Origin: a bacterium
GTDB lineage: Bacteria > Desulfobacterota > Anaeroferrophillalia > Anaeroferrophillales > Tharpellaceae
Length of the DNA: 10,292 nucleotides
Direction: 5' to 3'
Assembly (NCBI GenBank): GCA_029935295.1
Contig: JAOZKP010000092.1
Coordinates: 1-10,292, forward strand
The position numbers were made by a program, and so were the translations under genes. The notes beneath the pieces were generated by a model. It made no database searches. It was not told the origin of the DNA and worked only from the letters and a program-made list of their open reading frames with translations. This document shows, piece by piece, positions 1-5,746 of the stretch; the first letter of the stretch is position 1; each line of letters begins with the position of its first letter.

Positions 1-65
1 TTGTGCGGGAATTTATCGTTCGCGTCATGGGTAAATTTCATAACAGCAGCGATGAAATCGCTTGA
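1..65 (+). CDS. mlaF: 3' end of an upstream gene, probably the Mla ABC transporter ATPase MlaF (partial)
   Basis: Only the last 20 codons are present, read in the frame starting at base 3 and ending at TGA 63-65. The tail reads VREFIVRVMGKFHNSSDEIA. The VREFI stretch resembles the VRQFL/VRQFI segment found near the C-terminus of MlaF-type ATPases, and in related bacteria mlaF commonly lies directly upstream of mlaD. MlaF is the cytoplasmic ATPase that powers phospholipid movement through the permease MlaE. The gap to the next gene is 24 bases, which fits one operon. The other two forward frames give less protein-like tails (one stops after ten codons). The identification rests on a short peptide and on context; the permease MlaE is the main alternative. 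Confidence 0.55.
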   Translation, partial: VREFIVRVMGKFHNSSDEIA

Positions 66-81
66 TATTTAGATTAGTTTC

Positions 82-86
82 AAGGA
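82..86 (+). promoter_or_regulatory. Ribosome binding site of mlaD
   Basis: AAGGA lies 3 bases before the ATG at 90 and 6 bases before a second, in-frame ATG at 93. The spacing favours 93 as the real start, which would remove one methionine from the protein. Confidence 0.55.
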
Positions 87-89
87 AAT

Positions 90-536
90 ATGATGAATAA
101 ATTCAATCTGGAGATGTCGGTCGGCGCCTTTATGGCGGTTGGATTACTGGCAGTTGCTTATCTGACGCTTAACCTTGGGGGTCTTGAACTCTTTGGTGGT
201 GATTATTATAAGGTTCATGCCAGTTTCAGCTCTGTCAGCGGTTTAAAGAGTGGCGCCCGGATCGAAATTGCCGGGGTTCAGGTTGGAAAAGTGGCGAATA
301 TTTCGCTGGTTGATGATCAGGCGATGGTAGTTCTGGCCCTTAAGCCTGAGGTTAAAATCGGCAGTGATGTTTTTGCGTCGATTAAAACCCAGGGTATTAT
401 CGGTGATAAATATGTTCAGCTTACTCCCGGTGCCGATGATGATTATTTACAGGACGGCGGCGAGATAAGTGAAACTGAGTCGGCAGTTGATCTTGAGTCA
501 TTAATCAGCAAATATGTTTTCGGTAAGGTGGAATAG
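90..536 (+). CDS. mlaD: MlaD, MCE-domain phospholipid transport protein anchored in the inner membrane
   Basis: MlaD is the substrate-binding subunit of the MlaFEDB ABC complex. In characterised systems it forms a hexameric ring in the periplasm that passes phospholipids between MlaE and the carrier MlaC. Seen here: a short cytoplasmic N-terminus, one membrane segment at about residues 9-28, and an MCE domain at about 39-114. That domain contains the typical FSSVSGLKSGARIEIAGVQV stretch (46-65) and the TQGIIGDKYVQLTPG stretch (100-114). A short tail (about 133-145, DLESLISKYVFG) follows. At 148 residues it is shorter than the 183-residue E. coli protein, mainly at the C-terminus, but the core domain is complete. 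The start is 90 or 93, and the ribosome site favours 93. The stop codon abuts the mlaA start directly, which points to translational coupling. Confidence 0.93.
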   Translation: MMNKFNLEMSVGAFMAVGLLAVAYLTLNLGGLELFGGDYYKVHASFSSVSGLKSGARIEIAGVQVGKVANISLVDDQAMVVLALKPEVKIGSDVFASIKTQGIIGDKYVQLTPGADDDYLQDGGEISETESAVDLESLISKYVFGKVE

Positions 537-1295
537 ATGTTACTCATATCAAGAAACTATCTGATAATCACAGCTTTATCTATTTCTTTCATTCTTGTTG
601 GGATGAGTATTAATTCTGAACTTTGTCTGGCCGCTTCTGATACAGAGGTGGCATATGTCGATGACGAGTTTGCTGAGTATGATGAACCGATCGCGGTTAT
701 TAATGACCCTCTGGAGGGGATTAACCGCTCACTTTTTAAATTTAATCATAATCTTCATACCTGGTTAGTGGAACCTACAGCCAAAGCTTACCGTAAGGTA
801 ACGCCAAGTATGTTTCGAACCGGTATAGTTAATATTTTTGACAATATACTTGAGCCGACACGTTTCCTGAACTCGCTTTTGCAGGGTCGTTTTGTTGAGG
901 CCCGAGAAACTTTTTTACGTTTCCTCTTAAATAGTACGGTTGGAGTGTGTGGTTTGATGGATCCGTCGACATATGACGGAAGGGAATTGCACGAGCGTCG
1001 ATTTGCTTCAACTCTGGCCTACTATGGAGTCGGTAGCGGCCCTTATCTGGTTATTCCCTTGTTCGGGTCGACAAATTTGCGCGGAGTTGGTGGGCTTGTT
1101 GGAGATACTGTTGCTTCTCCATCCTGGTATATTTTTAGTGACCCGTTAGTGGTTGTCGTAGTCAAAGCATCAAAAACAATCAATCATACATCATTCAGGT
1201 TGGGTGAGTATGAAAAGATGCTTAGTGGAGCACTCGATCCCTATATTGCGGTTCGCAATGCTTTTGCCCAGCACCAGCTGCAGTTAACTGAATAA
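537..1295 (+). CDS. mlaA: MlaA (VacJ family), outer-membrane phospholipid transport component
   Basis: MlaA sits in the inner leaflet of the outer membrane, where it removes phospholipids from the outer leaflet and exchanges them with MlaC. Family motifs seen in order are NDPLEGINRSLFKFN (56-70), LEPTRFLNSLLQG (105-117), RRFASTLAYYGVGSGPY (154-170) with IPLFGSTNLRG (173-183), and DPYIAVR (234-240). All have close counterparts in E. coli MlaA, and the 252-residue length is normal. The ATG follows the mlaD stop without a gap; AAGG at 525-528 is 8 bases upstream. The N-terminus is an export signal with a hydrophobic core at about 8-22. Unusually, the only nearby cysteine (C30, in SELC) does not fit a lipobox, so cleavage by ordinary signal peptidase after about A32/A33 is more likely than lipidation. 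In E. coli mlaA lies apart from the other mla genes; here it sits between mlaD and mlaC. Confidence 0.93.
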   Translation: MLLISRNYLIITALSISFILVGMSINSELCLAASDTEVAYVDDEFAEYDEPIAVINDPLEGINRSLFKFNHNLHTWLVEPTAKAYRKVTPSMFRTGIVNIFDNILEPTRFLNSLLQGRFVEARETFLRFLLNSTVGVCGLMDPSTYDGRELHERRFASTLAYYGVGSGPYLVIPLFGSTNLRGVGGLVGDTVASPSWYIFSDPLVVVVVKASKTINHTSFRLGEYEKMLSGALDPYIAVRNAFAQHQLQLTE

Positions 1296-1320
1296 AATTT
1301 ATGATTTTGGAGTAGTTTTA

Positions 1321-1953
1321 ATGAAGTATTATGGACGTTCTATCTTGGTGGGTTTTCTCCTGCTGATATTCTGTTTAAGCTTTTCTCCGGCATATCTTTC
1401 TGCTGCAGAAATTGGGCCTGAACTTCAGCTTAAAAGCAGTATCGACACGTTGCTGCTGGTCTTACGGGACGAAAATCTTAAAGGTTCTGAAAAAATTCAG
1501 CTCCGGCGTGAGCGGATTGCAGATGTTGTCTTTATGCAGTTTAATATGCAGCGGATGGCAAAGCTCTCTTTAGGGCGCGGCTGGCGCGATCTGGATACAG
1601 CGCAACGTGACCATTTTGTAGAAATTTTCAGAAAGCTGCTTGCAAAAAGCTATGTTGCGACAATCGATGGTTATGCCGGTGAAAAGATATCTTATGTCAA
1701 AGAGATTGTCAAAGGTGATAAAGCCGAGGTCCGGACAGTAGTTATTGGTTCTAGCAATGAGATTCCTTTACATTACAAACTCAAACTTAAGGGTGAGCGC
1801 TGGCTGATATATGATGTGATTATTGAAAATGTCAGCCTGGTACGTAACTATCGGAGTCAGTTTATTCCGATTATGAAAAAATCCGGTTATACCGGCCTGG
1901 TTAAACAGATAGAGAAGAAAATTGCATTAGCAGAGGCGAAAAAGAATGGTTGA
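1321..1953 (+). CDS. mlaC: MlaC, periplasmic phospholipid carrier
   Basis: MlaC is the soluble shuttle that carries a phospholipid across the periplasm between MlaA and MlaD. The 210-residue protein begins with a clear signal peptide: hydrophobic core at about 8-25 and a probable cleavage site after SAA at 27-29. The mature part has the family pattern: a helical N-terminal region, the FMQFNMQRMAKLSLGRGWRD segment (71-90), the AQRDHFVEIFRKLLAKSY segment (94-111), and the WLIYDVIIENVSLVRNYRSQ segment (161-180), which matches the E. coli WKAYDMIAEGVSM region. GGAG at 1309-1312, 8 bases before the ATG, is a good ribosome site. The gap from mlaA is 25 bases. The 3' end overlaps the next start codon by 8 bases. 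Confidence 0.93.
   Translation: MKYYGRSILVGFLLLIFCLSFSPAYLSAAEIGPELQLKSSIDTLLLVLRDENLKGSEKIQLRRERIADVVFMQFNMQRMAKLSLGRGWRDLDTAQRDHFVEIFRKLLAKSYVATIDGYAGEKISYVKEIVKGDKAEVRTVVIGSSNEIPLHYKLKLKGERWLIYDVIIENVSLVRNYRSQFIPIMKKSGYTGLVKQIEKKIALAEAKKNG
1933..1936 (+). promoter_or_regulatory. Ribosome binding site choosing the start of the CNBD gene
   Basis: GAGG inside the mlaC coding region lies 9 bases before the ATG at 1946 but 18 bases before the alternative in-frame ATG at 1955. This supports the overlapping start at 1946. Confidence 0.45.
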
Positions 1954-2431
1954 TATGAAATCCGTCATTGAGGTTGACTTTGACTGGCGGAAATCAACTC
2001 TTTTTCAGTTTTGTGATGAGGCGGATTGGGATATTTTTCGGCATGCCGTTTCTTTTATTGAGAAACCGGCGGGCAGTGTACTTTGGAGTGAAGGGGAACG
2101 TTCAATCCGTTTGGTATGTGTGGTAAACGGTATTTTAGAGTCTGTTAAAAAGACACCTGAGTGGGGAAAACCCATAATTATGGCCCGGTTTCTGCCGGGA
2201 GCAAGTGTCGGTGAATTGATTTTTGCCGCAGTTGCCGGGGAGGAACATCCTGAGCATTCAACCACTTTACAGGTCGCAGAGGAAGCCTCTTTGCTGATTC
2301 TGGATGAAGCTGAAACCGGCTGGTTACAGCAGAAATCACCTGCCACTGTATCAAAATTGGTGCACGGTGCGGCCTGTTTGCAGCTTAAACGCCTGCGCCA
2401 GCTCAACCAACGCCTGGCAACCCTGTTTTAA
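1946..2431 (+). CDS. Small stand-alone cyclic-nucleotide-binding-fold protein (CRP/FNR sensor domain without HTH)
   Basis: The 161-residue, probably cytoplasmic protein has no signal peptide or membrane segment. It resembles the N-terminal sensor domain of CRP/FNR regulators: a beta-roll at about 36-125 with PAGSVLWSEGE (41-51), VVNGILESVKK (59-69) and the FLPGASVGELIF phosphate-cassette-like segment (82-93). A leucine-rich helix follows at about 134-161, like the CRP dimerisation helix. The chain ends where the DNA-binding domain would start, and no HTH-coding sequence follows. The conserved cassette arginine appears replaced by His104 (EHST in place of the CRP ERSA), so nucleotide binding is doubtful. 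The start overlaps the mlaC stop (ATGGTTGA), implying coupled translation. Its role is unknown; a regulatory subunit of the transporter, in the way MlaB acts in E. coli, is one speculative possibility. Confidence 0.75.
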   Translation: MVDMKSVIEVDFDWRKSTLFQFCDEADWDIFRHAVSFIEKPAGSVLWSEGERSIRLVCVVNGILESVKKTPEWGKPIIMARFLPGASVGELIFAAVAGEEHPEHSTTLQVAEEASLLILDEAETGWLQQKSPATVSKLVHGAACLQLKRLRQLNQRLATLF

Positions 2432-2451
2432 TGGCTGGATGGCCGCAATAA

Positions 2452-4443
2452 ATGAAAAAAAGTTTTTTTCTTCTATTTCTGATTTTCAGTTTGTTGGCAG
2501 TAGTTATATTGATCCTGCCGCAACTACCGCAAACAGATTTACAGAAGCATTTAACTATTAAATTTGAGCATTTACTGCAGCAGCCTTGTCAGATAGATAA
2601 GGTTAATCTGCAGATCTTTCCCCGTCCGGCGGTTGTGGTGCAGGGTTTTGCGTCAGTCTCACCTGCACTCAATATTAAATCCAGGAGTTTAGCCCTGGAA
2701 TTCTCTTACCTCTCTCTCTTAAAACTTTCGCCGGAGATCGCCGGTATCAGCCTGCAGGGGCTGTTTCTTAAAACCCCTTTCACAACCTTTTTCAAACCTG
2801 TTTCTGATCAATCTGCCAAAGCCATTGAAACCGATTTTGGTTCTAAATCTTTGCTAAACCTGATTGGCATGGTTTCATCTTCTGAGCAAAGCCTTCACTA
2901 TATAAATTTTCATGATGGCAACTGGGAATTGACTGAAGTTCCCGGTCTGGATGAACCTCTGAATATTACTGATGTCACCGGTCGCTGGCAATACTCAGTT
3001 CGTAATTTAAGTGAAAATCTGGAGTTGTCGGGGGCGGTTGCCGGTGGTCGGGGTGATCTTGACATGACCTGGTATAAGGTTGATAAACCTGAAGCGGGCA
3101 ATGATGAGAAACTACCTGATCACGCCATAAACCGCCTGGAGGCATCCGGCCATCTGGATGCTGTTTCCCTGCCGGTCTATGAAATTGTGTCTGCGGTTTC
3201 TCCTGATAGGAAATTAAGGGCAGGATTTGCTAAAGGTTTTCTTGAGTTTGATATTAATGGTGATCCTGAAGCCGGATTAAGGTTTACCGGTAAGTTTGCT
3301 GTCGATAACCATAAGTTTGCAATATATAACACTGAGTCAGATTCTGAAAAAATTTATTCACAGGGTGAAGCCAAGCTTTCACTAAACGGATTTTTTCAAC
3401 GCCATGACAGTTATATAAATATTAAAAGTGCAGCTCTGGAATTTCCGGGAGCGGCAACTCTCTTTTCCCGCGGCCTGATTCGTTTCAGTGAACATCTTTT
3501 TGTCGATCTTGTAAGCGAGCTGAAAATTGATGATCTTAAACTGACCAGCAGTAATATCCCGGCCTTGGTGTTGCCGGGTTATCAGGTTGAAGGGCAATTG
3601 AGCGGCGAGTTAAAACTGATCGGAAATCCGGCATCAGCTCCGGTTTTGCAGGTTAAACTTAAGTCTGATAAGATAGTTTTGCTCAAATCTGTGACAGCTC
3701 CGCAGTCCGAAACTCCGCCGGCAGGGCTCCGGGACGACGCCTTTTTAAAACCCGGCAGTCAGGCTGTGCAATTTCTGAAATTCATAGCCGGGTGGGCTTG
3801 GTTGATAAAGAGTGATTGCCAAATAAAGACACTGGAACTGCCTGAACTCACAATCACTGATATATCTCTTCAGGCGGAAAAGAGCCTGATGCAGCTTGAA
3901 ATAGAGCGTTTAGCTGCCCGTTTTGGTAAGTCAGGTCAACTCAGGCTTTCACTCATTCTGGAAAACCTGCTCCAGGATCCTCACTGGCAGGCCTCTCTAA
4001 TCGCCGAGAAATTTAATATTAAGCCATTTCGTAAAACGTTTTCAATGACCGGTATCCTGGATGCTTCTTTAGTCGGCAGTGGCTTACTGGATAGTGATTC
4101 TGAACTGCCCTCAGATCTTAATCTGAACGGCAAATGGCGGCTGCGGCAGGGGGCTTTTGTCGAAATTCCTCTTTTTAGTGCTTTCACCAATTTTATTAAA
4201 CAGAAAAAACAGATTCAGCTGGGTTCAAGCTTTCAAGCTTTTTCCGGTAAATTTACTCTGCGGGACAAGGTTTTGCGCCTCAAGCAAATGAAGTTGGATT
4301 CGGCTGGAAATCAAGTGAATGCTGGTGGACGTTTTTTTACCGATAGCGACCGTTTAAAATTTAAGGGAGAGTTTACCGCCAAAACTTCATCTACCACTCC
4401 ATTTATACTTTCCGGTAATCTGCAAAATCCACAGTTCCAGTAG
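2452..4443 (+). CDS. AsmA-family envelope protein, probable inter-membrane lipid transport or outer-membrane homeostasis factor
   Basis: The 663-residue protein has one N-terminal membrane anchor (about residues 5-23) followed by a large, beta-rich periplasmic part, matching E. coli AsmA (617 residues) in layout. The first ~110 residues look like the AsmA N-terminal region (KFEHLLQQPCQIDKVNLQIFPRP from residue 38, then short alternating hydrophobic strands). The C-terminal part, about 510-663, resembles the AsmA C-terminal domain, including NGKWRLRQGAFVEIPLFSAF near 559-578 and the closing FILSGNLQNPQF, typical of family ends. AsmA, TamB, YhdP and YdbH form a superfamily in which several members are linked to phospholipid movement between membranes; this protein's own role is inferred from that and from its position in the mla operon. 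The ribosome site is weak (GGATGG at 2437-2442); the gap from the CNBD gene is 20 bases. Confidence 0.8.
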   Translation: MKKSFFLLFLIFSLLAVVILILPQLPQTDLQKHLTIKFEHLLQQPCQIDKVNLQIFPRPAVVVQGFASVSPALNIKSRSLALEFSYLSLLKLSPEIAGISLQGLFLKTPFTTFFKPVSDQSAKAIETDFGSKSLLNLIGMVSSSEQSLHYINFHDGNWELTEVPGLDEPLNITDVTGRWQYSVRNLSENLELSGAVAGGRGDLDMTWYKVDKPEAGNDEKLPDHAINRLEASGHLDAVSLPVYEIVSAVSPDRKLRAGFAKGFLEFDINGDPEAGLRFTGKFAVDNHKFAIYNTESDSEKIYSQGEAKLSLNGFFQRHDSYINIKSAALEFPGAATLFSRGLIRFSEHLFVDLVSELKIDDLKLTSSNIPALVLPGYQVEGQLSGELKLIGNPASAPVLQVKLKSDKIVLLKSVTAPQSETPPAGLRDDAFLKPGSQAVQFLKFIAGWAWLIKSDCQIKTLELPELTITDISLQAEKSLMQLEIERLAARFGKSGQLRLSLILENLLQDPHWQASLIAEKFNIKPFRKTFSMTGILDASLVGSGLLDSDSELPSDLNLNGKWRLRQGAFVEIPLFSAFTNFIKQKKQIQLGSSFQAFSGKFTLRDKVLRLKQMKLDSAGNQVNAGGRFFTDSDRLKFKGEFTAKTSSTTPFILSGNLQNPQFQ

Positions 4444-4463
4444 CAGCGAAGACCTCGCCCTTT

Positions 4464-4482
4464 CAGGACTCTAATCCTGTTT
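4464..4482 (+). terminator. Weak hairpin at the convergent junction, possible terminator of the mla block
   Basis: CAGGA (4464-4468) and TCCTG (4475-4479) can pair across a 6-base loop and are followed by only TTT. The stem is short and the U-tract poor. It extends into the 3' end of the opposing glycosyltransferase gene. This is the best candidate in the 27-base gap region, but it is not convincing. Confidence 0.2.
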
Positions 4483-5706
4483 CTGTAACACCTCATTATA
4501 AACTATTTTAATCCGCCTGAATACCTGTTGCCAGCCGGTTTCATTGAGAGTTGTCTGCAGGCTGTGACAGCAGATGAATTGTTGTTTTTTTACGTTTTCC
4601 AGCTGGGTTAGCAGTGCTTTTTCAAGGTGTAAAAGGAATGTTTTTTCATTCTCTGGCAGCAGGATATCAGGTCCGCTCAGCGGCGGGGTCGGAATCAGGT
4701 TGACTAAGCCGTCTTTAACCGCCTCTCTTGTAACCAGTTCACGAATGCCGGGCAGATCAGTGACCACAACCCGGCAGTTACAGGCTAATGCCTCCAGAAG
4801 AACCAGTGGCAGGCCTTCATAGAAAGAAGGTAAAGCCATAATGTGGGCTTGCTTAAAACGATCTGCCAGTTCAGGTTGGGAGAGAGCGCCTAAAAGTTTG
4901 ATCCGGGGATTGGCAATGGCCAAAGTCTTGATTTCGTCTGCTTCCGGGCCGTCGCCGCTGCCAGCGAGCCATAATTGGGCATTATCATTTAAATTGTTAA
5001 ATGCTTTAACGAGCCATAAAACTCCTTTGGCCCGGCTCAGTTTGCCGGCATAGATGATGGTTGGGATTTTTTCTTTGTTGCAGAAATCAGAGCAGAAGAG
5101 GTCCTGACGGTAGCCAGTTCCAGTGACGGTTACCTGTTCTGGTGACAGGTTGTATGTCGCAAGAACTTTCTGGCGCTGGTCATGGTTGAGAGTTAAGGCC
5201 TTTTCGACTGTTTGTACATCTTCAATAATTTTGTCAGCTAGATGACCTGCCAGCTGGAGCTGCCGTAACTCGGTGCCATGCACTGAAGTGACGAGTGGGA
5301 TTTCCGGGAAAAGCTCCTTGCAGAGTGCGGTTAATATCCAGAGGTGATGCGAGTGAATTAGATCAGGTGAGAATTTTTCAACGGCAGCAGTTAGGATTTT
5401 GCTGAAAGCTTTTTTATAGAGATTTAGTCGATGTTCATCAAAACTTGAGAAACGGGTACTCGGGTAGGGCATGACATCACTCATGCCGGCAACCGGGAAT
5501 GGCAGATCATTGCTGTCAAATCGGGTTGCGAAAATATTTTCAGGCTCTATCGCTAGATCGGTTTCATTAACCGGCATAGTCTCCGGCAGACCGCAGACAA
5601 CCGCTTGTTCGAAACCGCTGCCGGCGGCTTCCCGGACGATTGCCTGGAGATAGACCCCGCTGCCGGTTTTCCCCGGTATTTGCGATAAACAGTGCAGGAT
5701 TCGCAT
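4471..5706 (-). CDS. GT4-family (GT-B fold) glycosyltransferase
   Basis: The 411-residue protein has the two-Rossmann-domain layout of retaining GT4 enzymes, which transfer a sugar from a nucleotide-sugar donor. The N-terminal acceptor half includes the glycine-rich loop GKTGSGVYLQ (12-21), HSHHLW (118-123) and HGTE (143-146). The C-terminal donor half has YAGKLSRAKGV (219-229), AGSGDGPE (248-255) and PSFYEGLPLVLLEAL (293-307) with the EX7E pair E297/E305. There is no signal peptide or membrane segment, so it should act at the cytoplasmic face, plausibly on lipopolysaccharide, another glycolipid or a small molecule; the substrate cannot be read from sequence. The ATG is followed by a standard family N-terminus, although no clear Shine-Dalgarno site is seen. 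It is the last gene of the minus-strand block, 40 bases after hemY, and runs tail to tail with the AsmA-like gene. Confidence 0.88.
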   Translation of the reverse strand: MRILHCLSQIPGKTGSGVYLQAIVREAAGSGFEQAVVCGLPETMPVNETDLAIEPENIFATRFDSNDLPFPVAGMSDVMPYPSTRFSSFDEHRLNLYKKAFSKILTAAVEKFSPDLIHSHHLWILTALCKELFPEIPLVTSVHGTELRQLQLAGHLADKIIEDVQTVEKALTLNHDQRQKVLATYNLSPEQVTVTGTGYRQDLFCSDFCNKEKIPTIIYAGKLSRAKGVLWLVKAFNNLNDNAQLWLAGSGDGPEADEIKTLAIANPRIKLLGALSQPELADRFKQAHIMALPSFYEGLPLVLLEALACNCRVVVTDLPGIRELVTREAVKDGLVNLIPTPPLSGPDILLPENEKTFLLHLEKALLTQLENVKKQQFICCHSLQTTLNETGWQQVFRRIKIVYNEVLQKQD

Positions 5707-5746
5707 TGTCAGAACTGTATCAAGAATTCATGCATGTAGGTTGTGG

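Noticed and set aside
2005..2406. 133-codon open frame on the minus strand opposite the CNBD gene
   Set aside because: The translation is cysteine- and serine-rich with no domain character, while the plus-strand frame has a clear sensor-domain pattern and operon position.
2304..2561. 85-codon plus-strand frame bridging the CNBD gene and the AsmA-like gene
   Set aside because: It overlaps the ends of two supported genes in another frame and has no family resemblance. It was also considered as a frameshifted HTH for the CNBD protein, but no helix-turn-helix pattern is seen.
4223..4240. Direct repeat of TTCAAGCT in tandem inside the AsmA-like gene
   Set aside because: Only two short copies, fully explained by coding sequence; no sign of a regulatory or mobile element.
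4446..4458. GCGA/TCGC inverted repeat after the AsmA-like stop codon
   Set aside because: A 4-base stem without a following U-tract is too weak to call a terminator.
5707..5746. Possible promoter between hemY and the glycosyltransferase gene
   Set aside because: The 40-base gap shows no convincing -35/-10 pair or ribosome site on the minus strand.
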